From NCBI GenBank assembly GCA_003508835.1, contig PUFA01000077.1, positions 2,680,001 to 2,744,000 on the forward strand: a stretch of 64,000 nt of DNA, read 5' to 3'. Shown one piece after another: positions 48,449-60,955 of the stretch. Position numbers and translations under genes: made by a program. Every line of letters begins with the position of its first letter. Position 1 is the stretch's first letter. Source of the DNA: Eonycteris spelaea (lineage: Eukaryota > Chordata > Mammalia > Chiroptera > Pteropodidae). The notes beneath the pieces were generated by a model. That model was not told the DNA's origin, searched no databases, and saw only the letters and a program-made list of their open reading frames with translations.

Positions 48449-50019
48449 TTTCTGGAGATGTCGGGATTGCTCAAATGTCTACTAAATGTGCTTCTACATT
48501 TAACCTTGAGATTTTGTTTTCAGAATGTCTCATCACTTACAAATGTATTCACCTGATTTTTTTCAGTCCAATTTTTAAGATGAAAGGGAGCCTTTCTTGA
48601 ACATGATTTACATTTCCTTTTTTGTTCCCTACAAATTATATTTTAAGCTCGATATTCTGATTTATGAAGCTCCATTTCTTTGTCTTTCCATAAGAAAAAA
48701 GTGCATTTCCAAGATTAGATTCTAAATAATCCATTGTATGTAATTATGAAAACCTATGTAACTCAGGGAAGTTCGAGGAGAAGAAAATCATAGGCCCACA
48801 AAAAGAAATAATTCAGTATAACAAAATCATTGAAATTAGAGATGAAAAAAGCTTATTAGGTCATCTATCAAAGAAAGTGCGTGTATTTGACAGCCGGATT
48901 TAATGTCAGAGATATTGGGTCATCTGAGGTGCCTCCAATCTTTTAATAGAGCAGTGAAGCTAAAAGAGAACATTTAAGGAGCAGAGCCCTTAATCAAAGG
49001 CAAGTCCTCACAGATCAAAATATCAGAGAGAAATATGTAAGAGGCAGAGGAGAGGCAATTGGAGAAATAACACTAAACATCAAGGAGATAAAACTTTATT
49101 TGACAGTTTTCTGGATAGAGATGGAATTCCGTGTGATATCTACGACATCCATGCTGACAGTGTCCAGGAAACTGTCACAGCCAGAAGAGCCAGAGGGGTC
49201 AAAGGCCAAAGGATATTACTGGGTGTAAAACCCCAACCTTTCATCTGTGGAATGCAACAACCCTTAGAAATCAGCCCTGTTTTCCTTCCAGCGAAGAGCA
49301 AAGGCCAGTAGTAAACATTCTTCTGAGGGTGCGTGTTAGGGACGGAGGAGATATGGGAGGAGGGGTTCTGGGCTAATAAAGCAGAAACATATAGGAGCAG
49401 ATGCTGGCATTTGCCAAGATAATCAGAGCAGAATTATCCAAACATTTTAAGTATCTTCACTTTTTACCACATGATCTTTGATAACACAAATCTGTGATAG
49501 GCATAGCCTTGTTGATATTTTATTGTATTTCTTCATTAAGAATTAATTTGACACTCATAACTAGTTTCTATGAGCAACTAAAAAAAGAGAAGCCTGCCAG
49601 CAAACAGGCGGAATAGGATAAAAGAACTTGCTGGTGAGCAATCTCTAAAATTTATCAGAATCCCCATCAAGAGTCCACCCACCTGCACTGTGAGTTGGGT
49701 CCACATCTACTCTCCTGATTCCCTGCATCTCTCCACACAAGCACCGAGGCTGGTACCTGCCTGCAGATGGAATGCTGCATCTTTGCACCAGCCTGCTGGC
49801 TGCTGTAAGACAACTAAGAATTCAACAGGATTTGTTTATTTCAACCTGGTCGCTGTTGCAACTGGGCTAATGAAAACACAGGTAAAGAGATAAAATGTGC
49901 CCTAAACTGTTAAGTGGGCTATAATTCTCAGTGGAAATGGGGAATAAAATTTCCTATACTTTTATAAATGGTTTATATAATATATAACCTTTGTGTTGTG
50001 TTTGTGTGGTTTCTTTTTT

Positions 50020-50180
50020 CTTTCTTTTTTTTTTTTAAATTGAGATGCAATATATCAGTATGGTTAAGAGTAGGACACTTTTTCTCACTATGTATATATA
50101 ATTCAAACATCAAGTTATATACCTTAAAAATATACAATTTTTATTCGCCAATTATACCACAATAAAGATAGAAAAAAAAA
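50020..50180. repeat. L1 3' end fragments
   Basis: A T-run (50026-50037) is followed by AAATTGAGATGCAATATAT. Then a sense L1 end runs through ATATACAATTTTTATTCGCC, AATTATACCACAATAAAGAT and an A tail at 50171-50179. The latter resembles L1 tails ending 'caattatacctcaataaagc'. Confidence 0.6.
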
Positions 50181-50181
50181 G

Positions 50182-50425
50182 AGTAGAAGTTCTGGAATCA
50201 GATTGCTGGGTTTAAATTTTAGCTGTTTCACTTATTTGCTTAGTAAATTTGAACAATAGCTTAAGTTTCTCTATCCTTCCTACATGTGTTAAGAAAAAGA
50301 AAGTATAATAGAATTCTTTATGTAATAAGGTTGCCACAAAGATGAGGATTTAATGAGACAATATACAAATACAATTAGTACCTGCTACATAGGAAGGACC
50401 TAGTAAGAGCTGCCATTATTAAAAC
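50182..50425 (+). repeat. MIR SINE, near full length
   Basis: It shows AGAAGTTCTGGAATCAGATT, GCTGGGTTTAAATTTTAGCT, AAGGTTGCCACAAAGATGAG and GGACCTAGTAAGAGCTGCCA, full sense MIR. Confidence 0.85.
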
Positions 50426-51094
50426 ACACACACACATGCACAAACAGCTTTTTAAAAATAAGTTGTGAATATTGACCATAATGGGTAAACTTTAAAGACT
50501 GCCAACTGACAAGCTTATAATGACATAATACAATAAAGCGCAGCATGAGAAATAAATCAGAAGGAGGGGATGCTCTGGTGAGGTAGATGAACAACAGTGC
50601 TAACCTCTTAGAGGAAGAATCTGTAACTCGAATTCAAAAGGCCATGGGGTAATCAATGGCAAAAAATATTTCCATGCCTTTGGAATACAAACAATAGATT
50701 GCATTTGGTCTTCAGCAATATGGTAGGCTTGGTGTGATGTGTCTTGTTTGTTCGAGTGACTGATTTTTCCTATACATCCTACTTGGTGTTTTCTGAGCTT
50801 CTTGGATCTATGGTTTGGTATCTGCACTAATTTTGGAAAATTCCCAACCTCCCAAAGAACATTCAAATACTCTGTTGGCCTCATTCTCTCTTTTCCTTCT
50901 GGAATTCCAGTCACTGGTATGACACTTTCTGATATAGAGGGTGGCGCAGATAGGCTGAGGCTTTCCTGATTTCAGAGTATCTCAATTGTTAGCCTGGAAA
51001 TACGGTCCATACCGATTTAATCTGATGTTCTTTAGCTACCATTTAAAGCTTCTGTCATTCGAATATGTAAATAGTGGGGTATATACAATCTTTA

Positions 51095-51260
51095 ATACCT
51101 GTAAGAGTCATCAAGGGAGTTTGGTATACATGCAGATTTCAAAAAAAGGAATTCTGATTCAGTGGATTAGGGATGAGGTAGGGATGATGTATATTTACCA
51201 AGCACCTTGGATGAGGCTGAGGCAGGTGACCTGGGGTTATATTGAGAGAAACATCAGCTC
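51095..51260 (+). mobile_element. hAT-Charlie fragment (MER58-like), family uncertain
   Basis: It shows AGAGTCATCAAGGGAGTTTG, GGAATTCTGATTCAGTGGAT and TTTACCAAGCACCTTGGATG. This order (reject/accept lines 'gattctgattcagtaggt') is typical of short hAT elements. Confidence 0.5.
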
Positions 51261-51404
51261 AACAAATCTCTTATTATTTTCTACTTGTGGCACTCCAATA
51301 AATTCTGTAAAATTAAAAGCTTTCTGCCTGAACCTATACTTTCTTTCATTTATCTTAAAATTATCTAATTCTAGTTCAAAAATGAACTGTTTTTAAACTC
51401 TCCT

Positions 51405-52020
51405 GTAGTGACCAAAATTAAAAGCGCTGACAACACCAAGTGTTGGCCAGGATGTGGATGAACTATCAAGAACTGCAAGTCGAAGTATAAAATGGAATCA
51501 CTACTTCTGAAAACTTTGAAGTATCTATTCAGTTAAAGGTACATAAGACCCTACATTCCCTGGGTATGGGAATGAGTACTTCATCACACCAAAAGACGTG
51601 CACGAGAATATGCATAGCGGCTTTATACAAACTAGCCTCAGACTGGAAATCAGCCAATGCTCTTCAGCAACAGAATATAGAAATTAGGGTGCAGTCACCC
51701 AGTGAAATATTAGTCAGTTGTGAAGAAGCACAGACCAGAGTTATACTCAGCAATATAGATGAATCTCACAGAGAAAATATTGAGTGACAAAAAGCCAAGC
51801 ACAAAAGAATTTTTTTAAAAATGAATACATCTAATCAATGGTGGTTGAGTCAGAAGAGTGATTCACTCTGAAGATAATCAACTGAGAGGAGGCACGACGA
51901 GGAACTCTGTTGGGCTGGCAGGAACATTCTATGCCATGAGCTGAGAGGTTTAGGTGAGTACGTGCCCATACGCAAAAAGTTATTGAGCTACGCGTTTACG
52001 GTCTGTGTTCGTTATTCTAT
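51405..52020 (+). repeat. L1 LINE 3' end (old)
   Basis: It shows TGTTGGCCAGGATGTGGATG, AACTGCAAGTCGAAGTATAA, TACATTCCCTGGGTATGGGA and GATGAATCTCACAGAGAAAA, then ATTGAGCTACGCGTTTACGG. This is decayed ORF2 end and 3' UTR. Confidence 0.8.
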
Positions 52021-52650
52021 GTAAGCTACACCGGGAAAAAAGAAAGGAAAGAAGAGGAGGAAGAGAATGTGGGAGAGTGGGAGAAAAGGAAAAATAAAGA
52101 AAGAGAAACCATTTTGTCCTAGAACTTGAAAATCTGGAAAACGAGTTTGAAAGTCCTTTGGTCTTTGCCACTAATGACTTCACAGATTGTATTATGTTCC
52201 TTCTTGGCCATCATGGTCTCAGCCTGCAAAGAAGTCTAGATGAAAAAAAAATATTTCCTGTTAACAAATATGAACAATCAATGGAAAGCATATGTGTAAA
52301 CAGATAACAAGGAAAATCTTACTGATTTTCTTTTGGCATTCTATGATCAGTCATAAAAGATATTTTCCGTGGATAAATACAACAAGGTTCAGTAACTTCA
52401 GGAGGCTGGAGAATGTTGGTGTAACTGTTACATAAGCTGGATTGAATCAGATTTAAGTATTTCCTCTGACCAGAAAAGAGTCTGTAAGAGGAAAAATACA
52501 CAAAGCCTTCCCTGAAATGCCTGGCTTCAATATTTCTCAGAGACACTTAGGTTAGAATAAACACTATGCATTCTTTAAAAAATAAATCACAAAATGATAA
52601 ACTCAGGGGAAAATATTAAAGTTTAAGAAGAGGGAGGTTAGCCCTAGTTT

Positions 52651-52691
52651 GTAATTTTTTTCTTTTCTTTTTTTTGTTTTTTTTTTTTTGC
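52651..52691. repeat. T-rich low-complexity run
   Basis: About 40 bp of T broken by C and G. Confidence 0.85.
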
Positions 52692-52829
52692 ATTCATTAA
52701 ACCAGGAAAGATAAAGGATAGCTAAAAATCTCAACTTTATTTAAAAATGTTTATCTTTTAAAAATAATCAAGAGTGCCCTCTTCCTTGCCTTCTTGACAA
52801 ATGTCACTGGAGGGTGACTGCTGGCTAGT

Positions 52830-53740
52830 TTCCTATTGCTGCTTCAAGATTATTACTCTATTCTTGTAAATTCCCTTCTTCTTTGATGTTCATGCCATTC
52901 TCCAAGTGCATCTGTACTTCTCGTCATTATCCACTGTCTCAGTCATTCACTCTTGAGGCATATGACACTGAATCCCAGACCCATTTTTACTGAAATCCTA
53001 CTCTCTACCAAACAAATGATTCTATTATTCTACTATTTATTACCTTACTTCAATCACCCACCTTCATAACCACACTCCAGACTGTCACCACTGTGAATTA
53101 CTTGCGCTCTTACAGTTAAAACTCTATCACTAACCTCCTCTCTGCCCAGCTGTTTTCTCCAGCTATTCTGTCTTTTGACCTCATGGTTACTAAGTGTCGA
53201 TACCTCCCTTTTCCCCATATCTACAAATTCCCATGAGACTTCATGGTTTCACTCCAATCTTATATTCAATTGCACACCAGACTTCCTTGACAATGTCCTC
53301 AAATGTAGTATCCTTTTACTTATGCTGCAAAAGACTAGCTAAATGTTAAAGACCACACCACCTACCTGCTTTCTCTACCTACACATCAGTGAAGAGAAGC
53401 TGCACCAGTGTGTAGACTGCTATTACAGCTAAGTCCTGGTCTCCATCCTCACCTGGATCCTCAGATCTGTCAAACAGTTCTTTCTGTGATTCTCTGTTCA
53501 ACTCTGCATTACTGCTATTCCAAATTCCCCAGTATTCCAACCTCCTTATCCAACCACTACCAACATCACTTAGAGTGTTCTGCTTTGCAGTGAAACCTGA
53601 GGGTTGGCAGAAGAGAATTCTCTCAATTCTCTGCTCAAACACCCACCAACAGACTCTGCTTTGGGATAGATATAGACAACTTTCACCTTATGTCTTCCTA
53701 AAAAGGATTCTGGAAGAATCAATGTGGTCTGCTACCTTGG
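52830..53740 (+). other. Pyrimidine-rich block, possibly an unnamed old repeat
   Basis: About 900 bp on the plus strand are C/T-rich and read like a LINE or ERV coding strand (for example TGACCTCATGGTTACTAAGT, TACCTCCCTTTTCCCCATAT, CAACTCTGCATTACTGCTAT). No frame is open beyond about 88 codons and no domain is recognisable. I believe it is an old dispersed repeat but cannot name it. Confidence 0.4.
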
Positions 53741-53743
53741 ATT

Positions 53744-53790
53744 TTCCAAATTACAAGTTTTGTAAGTTTTTCCAACTTACAAGTTTTGTA
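53744..53790. repeat. Local 21-bp duplication (26-bp period)
   Basis: Positions 53744-53764 and 53770-53790 are identical except for one base (A versus C). Both end TTACAAGTTTTGTA. Confidence 0.9.
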
Positions 53791-54377
53791 TCAACTCTAT
53801 TCCATAAAATGTCATTCTTATTGAATTTTCTATGTTAAATGATTTTAATTTTGAAAGCTCTATTACTTGCTGATTTAAAAAGAAAGTCCACTTATTTAAT
53901 CATCAAGAATTCTTTTATTTCGAGCAAAGATCAAAAGGCCATAGTGGCTCCAAGGAACATAGGTAAAGCCTCTGAGTAAAAAAGAAATTTAATTTAATCC
54001 CAGCATGGTTACTGATGTTCTATGTGGTTTTATGCAAGAAATTTCAACTCACTATGCCTTAGTTCCCATTAAAAATAACAGAAAAGATGTTAATATTGCA
54101 AACTAAACTCAGCTTACTGTTAAAGAAAATTAAGTGATTTAAGAGGTTGTTATGAAATGAAAAACCCAAGATATCAAGGCAAAATTACAAATGGGAAGGT
54201 GTGTGTGTGTGGGGGGATGGTTTCACTGATATAGTTAACTTTTCAAATCAGCCTCCAATGGGAATGCATTTCATAAAAAAATAAGTTATAATCTTCACAA
54301 TGTTTTGACTAGATCACTGAGGAGATGAGTTGTTGAGAACGATGACGATTTCTGCAATTTCCTGACTGTTGTAGATA

Positions 54378-54435
54378 CAGCAATTTCATTCTTCATTCAA
54401 CAAATACCAAGTGCCTACTTTGTGTCAGACTTTTA
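54378..54435 (-). repeat. L2 3' end fragment, antisense
   Basis: It shows TTCATTCAACAAATACCAAG and TGCCTACTTTGTGTCAGAC, complement of the L2 terminus. Confidence 0.65.
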
Positions 54436-55359
54436 AAAAAATGATTAACACATATATATTTATTAAATGCCCTCAATGTCAATTGCTTCTATTATGGTGT
54501 GTTTGTACCCTCGGAGGTGTTCCAGATGATACATTAGGGTGTGGTAAGAAATATTAGACTGTATATTCATATTTATTTTTTGTCTAAAAAATAAGAATCT
54601 ATTAGTTGGAAGGTCATGGTGTATCTAAGGTTTTCCCAAGAGAAACGGGAGAATTCCGAAGGCTCAAGAGGCAGCAGTTGCTCCACTCAGTGGTGCCTGC
54701 TCAGTGTACCAGTGTATATCATTTACATGTGCCTGGTTAAGTAGATTTGTCACTTAAAACATTTTGTTTTATCTAAACCAATTTACATAACCTAGACGAG
54801 AAAGTTAAAACAATTCTTGAAAACCAATAAAATGGTGAAACCAGCCTTTTTACCCCAAGGAAAAACATTCAATCAGCTGCACTATGAGGGAAAAGCAACA
54901 ATATACTATTTCGATGGGTTAACAATTATCAAGAAAGACTAATTTAAATATGTATTTATATTCATTATTGTTAAATATGAATGTCATCTTAAGTATATCT
55001 TTCTTGATTAGCAAAATATTTAAGAATATTTTATATTTGCCTTTTCAGATCCATTTTTGTTTTCTATTTCATAAAGAACATAATCATTAGGCTATTTATT
55101 TATAAACTGAATACACGAGTATTTGCACATCTTGGGCATATATGGTCAAAAGTATTTTCCATTGGGGTGTGTGATCGAGCACCTGAAAATACATGAAAGC
55201 CTATCTAGGGAGAAGATTAGAGAGACAGAGAATGGTTTTATGTCTGACTGTATACAAAGGAGTATGGACAGTCCAAAGTCAAGTTCAAATATTACCACAA
55301 GGGCTATGAAAAATTTCTCATGTGGAATATAACTTTCATTAATGGTTCATATGGTGGTT

Positions 55360-55865
55360 TTAAAATATGGACTTGAATATTTTAACTCTGTTTTCATTGA
55401 GGTGTAGGGACTATGTCTCCTCCTCTAAGATCTGGGTAAGTTTGTGTCTGTTTTGACCGTTGGACTTTGTTGTCAATAAAAGCCATTCATCTTTTTTTTT
55501 TTTTTTTTTTTTTTTTTTGCATTTGGGATGCTTGCTATTCTTTGGAGGAAGGTATCTGTCATGTAAGGGATTCAACTACCTACACCAGCCATGCTGGAGA
55601 GGACACATGTAGGTGAATGGTTCAGGCTGTGTCAAATCTTCTGAGCCATATGTGTAAGTGATGCCATCTTAGACCTTGTAGACAAGTCCCTCTGCCAGGT
55701 GAATATCAGCAAATGACCTCAATTGACATTATAAGATACAGAAGAATCGCCCAGCAGAGCTTTGTCTACATCCCTAAAACAAAAAATCTCTTTATATGAT
55801 AAAATGGGTTTTTAAGGCCATAAAATTTTGAGGTTGTTATATAGCAATAGACAAGTGTAAAAGAA
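55360..55865 (+). mobile_element. MLT1 LTR (5' member of a possible pair)
   Basis: It shows GGGACTATGTCTCCTCCTCT, AAGTTTGTGTCTGTTTTGAC, CTGAGCCATATGTGTAAGTG, ATGCCATCTTAGACCTTGTA and the end GAGGTTGTTATATAGCAATA. It is split by a T27 homopolymer at 55492-55518. A same-strand LTR of the same group lies 1.6 kb downstream. Confidence 0.7.
55492..55518. repeat. T27 homopolymer inside an MLT1 LTR
   Basis: Twenty-seven consecutive T follow AATAAAAGCCATTCATC. On the minus (SAMD12) strand this is an A27 run, but no retroposon body is attached. Confidence 0.9.
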
Positions 55866-57433
55866 CTTATTACCAGAAGTAAGGTGCTAATACAACAAAA
55901 AGCTAAACAGGTGGCATTGACTTTGAGAATAGGTGGTTGGAAAATGATAGAAAGACCTTGAGGAAGCTTCCAGAGAAGCAAGTGAAGAAATGTTATCAGA
56001 AAGAGGAAAATGTGTTAGAAGTTGGAAGAAAAAAGGCCCTTATTACACACTGGCGGAAATTTTAGAAAAAACTGTTGCCTGCAGTATTTTGTAAAACCTA
56101 AAATGTACTAATAAATTGGAGAACCTGGCAAAGGAAATTTCTCGTAGAATATAAAAAGTTTCAGTTGGTTTCTTTTAACTGTATTTCATAAGTTACAGAT
56201 AAAGGGAGATGAGCTAAAAAAGAAATAAACTATTTCAAGCAGATTAAATAGAAAGGAGTCAGTCTTGCTTAGCTCAAAAGTAATACGATTTCTCAATTCT
56301 AGCAGTCTCTCGACAGAACATTATCAAAGTAAGAAAGGGTATAAGGGCAAAGACCAAACCCAGGACGTCGTAAAGAAGGTGCGGTCTCAAGGGAAACATG
56401 AACCCAGGTATGGCTATAAAGCCACTTTTTAACACCTCAGAAGATCTGAGGTACTGTATCACAGATAATTTTAATAAAATAGAACAATGACAACAAAAAT
56501 CAAGTACCAGAAGGGTCTTAAGTGTGCCTTATAGATTCTCTTTGTTGAACCATCGGGATCCTAAAAAAATCTTAAAGGCACTATCCCATAGTAGCCTCAC
56601 AGGAGATCCATAATAGAAAAGGCCACATTTCAAATACTTTTACGCATGTGAATTTTGTCTAATAGAGTGAGTCCGAATAAGGTTTCTAGAAAACCCACAA
56701 AGTTTCTAATGGAATTGTAATAGCAAAATGCACTGCCAGCTAGGACTAAAATGGTCAAATAAAAAGAGAACTGTGCACTTTCAAAACTCTGAGTTGGAAA
56801 TGAGCTGAGACAACTACTCAGCTGTGAACATAGGCTATTTCTGTGGGAAAGGAAAAAACTCAAAGGGTAGAATCATAAGTATACAGTAGGGGATGACAAT
56901 CTATAGCCTATGGCCAAATTAGGTGGTGACCTGATTATATATGTCCAATGGGCTAAGGATGTTTTTACATTTTGAAAAGATTGTTAAAAAATGAATAAAA
57001 ATCAACAAAGATCACATGGGGCAAGTAATGATGAAATATTTACTATGTGGCCTTTTACAGAAAACATTCACTGACTTTTATCTAGAGACTGAAGCCAAGA
57101 AACAGAGATTCATTCACAGGGAGAAATAATGAGGCCCTATCAGGACAGTATGGCCCTGGCTGTATTTCAGAATTGATATGAACTTGCAACGATGGAGGTT
57201 AACCTATGCCTGTTCCACCATTTGATGTTGCAGGTCACATAACTAGTCTCTGTTGTTGACTGATCTTCAGATCAAAAGGAACCACAACCAAAGATAGCAC
57301 CTAAAGTAGGAGTTTCATCTGCGCCTGATTTAGGTAAGATCCTGGGTCTTGTGCCTAAGCCAGAGATCATAATGGGATGGGTGGGTCTTATAAAGGTTGA
57401 ATACAATATAAACACTGAAAAATGTAATTTGTT
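55866..57433 (+). mobile_element. Possible MaLR internal sequence between two MLT1 LTRs
   Basis: About 1.57 kb separate two same-orientation MLT1-like LTRs. The first 300 bp (GAAATGTTATCAGAAAGAGG, AAAATGTGTTAGAAGTTGGA) resemble MLT1 internal sequence as I recall it. A MER5-type element is inserted at about 56888. No coding capacity is left; the non-autonomous MaLR group lacks a full set of retroviral genes. Confidence 0.45.
56888..57085 (-). mobile_element. MER5-type hAT-Charlie element, antisense
   Basis: It shows TAGGGGATGACAATCTATAG, CCTATGGCCAAATTAGGTGG, AAATATTTACTATGTGGCCT and TTTTACAGAAAACATTCACT, the two ends of complementary MER5A. Confidence 0.7.
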
Positions 57434-57967
57434 GCTTGTGGAATGACCTTGGTGGTTTCAAACCCTGTCTGCAAATTCTTTTATACTCCTCTCATAAAAA
57501 GGTGAAGTCTCTGTCTCCTCTTCTGGAATCTGGGAGGGCTTGTGTCTGCTCTGACCTACAGAGTACATCAGAGCTTACATAAATTCCAAGGTGAGGTCAC
57601 AAAAGGCCATGCAGTTTCTGTCCAGTTCTTCTGGGAGGCTGGCTCTGGGAAAAATCTCCCCCACGCAAGGATTCTCACTGCCCTAAGACCTTGCCAAGCT
57701 GGAGTAGAGTGCAGTCAGGCTTCTTGATAGTCCAGCTGAGGCCCAGATTTTTAGCCAAGAAACCGGACATGTGATTGATGCTGTCTTGGACCATCCAGAC
57801 TGGCCTCTCTACCAGCTAAGTACCACTAATGTCATGAGGATCACAAGACTAACTCAGCTAAGCCCTTTCTAAGTTCTGGACCCACAGAATCTGTTAGGTA
57901 TATAGTCAATGTTTCAAGCAACTAAGTTTTGGAGTATTTTGGTAAGCAGCAATAGAAAACTGGAATA
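57434..57967 (+). mobile_element. MLT1 LTR (3' member of a possible pair)
   Basis: It shows TGGAATGACCTTGGTGGTTT, GTCTCTGTCTCCTCTTCTGG, AAAAGGCCATGCAGTTTCTG, GATGCTGTCTTGGACCATCC, AGCAACTAAGTTTTGGAGTA and the end AAGCAGCAATAGAAAACTGG. The length of about 530 bp fits a full MLT1 LTR. Confidence 0.85.
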
Positions 57968-57989
57968 GTTCACTATGTATATGTAAGGT

Positions 57990-58468
57990 ATACTCTATTG
58001 GTGTGGTGGTGCTGTGGACCCAGCCATATGACTTGCTTGGTAAATGGAAGGTCAGGAAATGCAATAGAAGCAGAAGATTGAATAGTGCTTGCAAGACTGA
58101 CATTCTCTTCTCTTGCACCTCTATCATTGCTATGAGAAGATATTCCCGGGTCAGGCTGCTGGCAGGTAAGACATGGCAGCAGAGCAGAGTCCCAGCTGTT
58201 CCTGTTATCCTGGTCAAGTCTGTCCTACACAGATGAACAGCCAGCTGGTTCACAGTCAAGTGAATGAGCTCAGGCAAGACCAGAAGGACAACTCATCAAA
58301 TCTGGCCAAGCTGTGAAACTGTCAGCTAAATATTGATTGTTTTAAGTTATTCATTTGGAGGGTATGTATGCCATGTATCTTTCATAAACAATAGATAATC
58401 AATGCAATGGGAGTTTTTATTTCAAGTTAATGCCTTAATAATAATATCTGATTTCTAACTGATATAGT
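57990..58468 (+). mobile_element. Second MaLR-like LTR directly downstream
   Basis: It shows GGACCCAGCCATATGACTTG, ATTGAATAGTGCTTGCAAGA, CTGGTTCACAGTCAAGTGAA, TGATTGTTTTAAGTTATTCA and an end TTTCTAACTGATATAG. This order is that of a MaLR/ERVL LTR of a different subfamily, with a worn 3' part. Confidence 0.6.
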
Positions 58469-58494
58469 TTTGTGCATGGTCCCTAAAACACTTG

Positions 58495-58870
58495 GCATAT
58501 TCCATCTATTTTTTTCTATGTTGCCCTATCCATCCAGAACGTTGCCTTCTTTTCGTCTCCCCACTCCTGCATATTCATAAAAGCCTAGCTTACCTTCTGG
58601 GACCCTAGAACCAACTTAGATCATTCTGTCCCACAATGGCTTCACTTCTGATTCCTGTAAAATTCACTTTCTGAACCACTTCTTGACAATTAACAGGTTG
58701 CTTGGTTGCTTTCAGATGTTACTTATTTTTGTGTTTTCTTACTCCCTACCTATAATTTAAGATCTCCGAAGGGTGGTATCTTGTTTCATACTGCTTCCCG
58801 TCCTTCATCCCAGCCCCTACAGTAAGTAGCCCAATTTCATACACATAATAGGTGTTAAATGAATATAGGG
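58495..58870 (+). repeat. L2 LINE 3' end
   Basis: It shows CACTTCTGATTCCTGTAAAA, TTAAGATCTCCGAAGGGTGG, CAGCCCCTACAGTAAGTAGC and CATAATAGGTGTTAAATGAA, the L2 3' UTR and terminus. Confidence 0.7.
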
Positions 58871-60955
58871 AGAGAGTGAAGAATGCATCTGAGAGGGTCT
58901 TAAGCAGATAGAAACAGAATACACATTTGATAACATGGCTCACAGTCATTTTCTATTACTTCAAAATCTGAAAGAATAATAGAGCTCTTTAAAGAAGATA
59001 ATTGAGCAATTTGGTACAGGGTCAGGGGGTGGGAGGGAAATCTGCTGAATCTTAGATGTTTTCGGTGATTCAGAGTCTTTATGGGTAAAAAAGGTATTAA
59101 ACAATTGCTGTTGGGCTTGACTATCTGCCAAATGACTGATCATAATGGCATAGCTATATTTCCCAACTTGGAGGTTTTGCAAGTCATTAATAAACTGCAC
59201 AACATTTGCCAGGTGTTTGGTTAAAGCACGCTTATATAAAGAGTTTGCAAATATTTATATTCCAAAGAAATCCTCCCACTGTACTTAGAGTTAAAACAGA
59301 AGAATCATTTTCTTTTAAAAGATTGTATTTCTCAGAAAAGGGCATTATATTTTCAAGAACCATAAAGAGAAGTGTTACTCTGCATCTTCTCTTTGTCTCA
59401 ACTTCTTCGTAGAGAAATTACCTGAGGAAAATGGGTAGGCTGAATTAGCAAATAATCACCTGCCAAAAATCACATTATAGTGACAATGTACCATATCCAA
59501 AATTTTTCTTAAAAATGAAAAGGAGTGGTAGGAAATAACTTTTCACCATTTGTTGGGAAAAATAGGTCTTCTCTATACCCAATCTACTTCAACTTCAACT
59601 GCAAGGAGAGGTTAATAAGCACAGTTATTAATTTATCTTTCCTTTTACTTTTGAAAAAGGAGTCAGTTGGTCTTTCTCAGTCCTTACATCAGACATTAAA
59701 TATAAAAATAAACATGTACTCCACACTCCACAGTGAAACAGATTTGTGTTGAAGGCATAGGGTTTGGAGGTGGGCTGGGGAAGACCCCCTGAGCCCTATT
59801 AAAGGATGAAAAAAATCCCTTTCATATTAATCACACACAAAAATACTGGTATTACTTATGAGGCAGTATGAAATGGTAGGTTTGAATAACCTTATCCACA
59901 AAGAATGTTCTGGTTAAAAATAAATGTCTAAGGCCCAATTGCTATTGCTTTATTGACCTAGTGGTGATACTGACCCGGTTGACCACTACATTTACACACA
60001 GTGGGACACCTAACATTGAAACCGATTCATTTACATCCAAATATAACTTGAGAGAATTTTTCAAAAGATTGCAGTTGGCCGTCCGTCACCTCCCTCACGT
60101 CAATTAAAGCACAAAACTTGAGTACCAAAGGGAGAATCCTACCAGGACTGAAATGACTGGATAAGGAGGTACCCACCGAAAGTTCAATTCCAACCCAAGA
60201 GGTGAGAATACCATTAGCTTGTGTGAAAGCTCCCCCTAGAGGAGCTCATAAGAACTGCAAAACTCAAACAAAAAATGACAATCGCAGCTCTTGTCCAGAA
60301 GAAAAAGCTAAGTATTCCTTTAGGACAAAGGAAAAAATATCCCTTCACAAACATTTCTGCCAAAGACTACTTTACAAAAAGTGGGGGGGGGGAGTTTATT
60401 TTTGGCCTCCATCCAAAATATTTTATTATTTAACTGGGATCCCTAACGTGAAATAAGACACACTGAATAAACCATGCCGCCATGCTTGCCCTGTAAACCA
60501 ACCCTGAATCGTCTCCTTCAAACAACTTTAGGAAAAAATACTATTAAAAAATAATGATCCCTGTGTTCTAAGGTATTATTGTTTCGTGTGTAGATTGCTA
60601 CCAACAACTAGTTGCTTTATGTTCTGAGAATGACATGAAGGAAAAAAGACAATTCTTAGCAAAAGGATATGTAACTAATTGAAAAGGACATTACTTGGCT
60701 GAATGAGAATCTGGAGATTCTGCTTTGTGTTCAAGATGAGCACGCCATAAGGCTGACTCCTACTGAGGGCGTGAAAGAATTAGGAGATTGGGTTCTACTC
60801 TAGGGTCTTCAGCAATCATTCTCATCTAAAATAAACGGCTCCTCTTCCGAGGATGTTTTAAGAATGAGCTATCCAATCTGCCCAAATAAGGAAACCTCAG
60901 GGCACCTTCCGTGAGCAGAGCAGAAGCGGCAACTTACAAGTCAGGATCTGCCCGT

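Noticed and set aside
60381..60392. G-run as a G-quadruplex element
   Set aside because: It is one uninterrupted run of about nine G with no other G-runs nearby, so it cannot form a standard intramolecular quadruplex.
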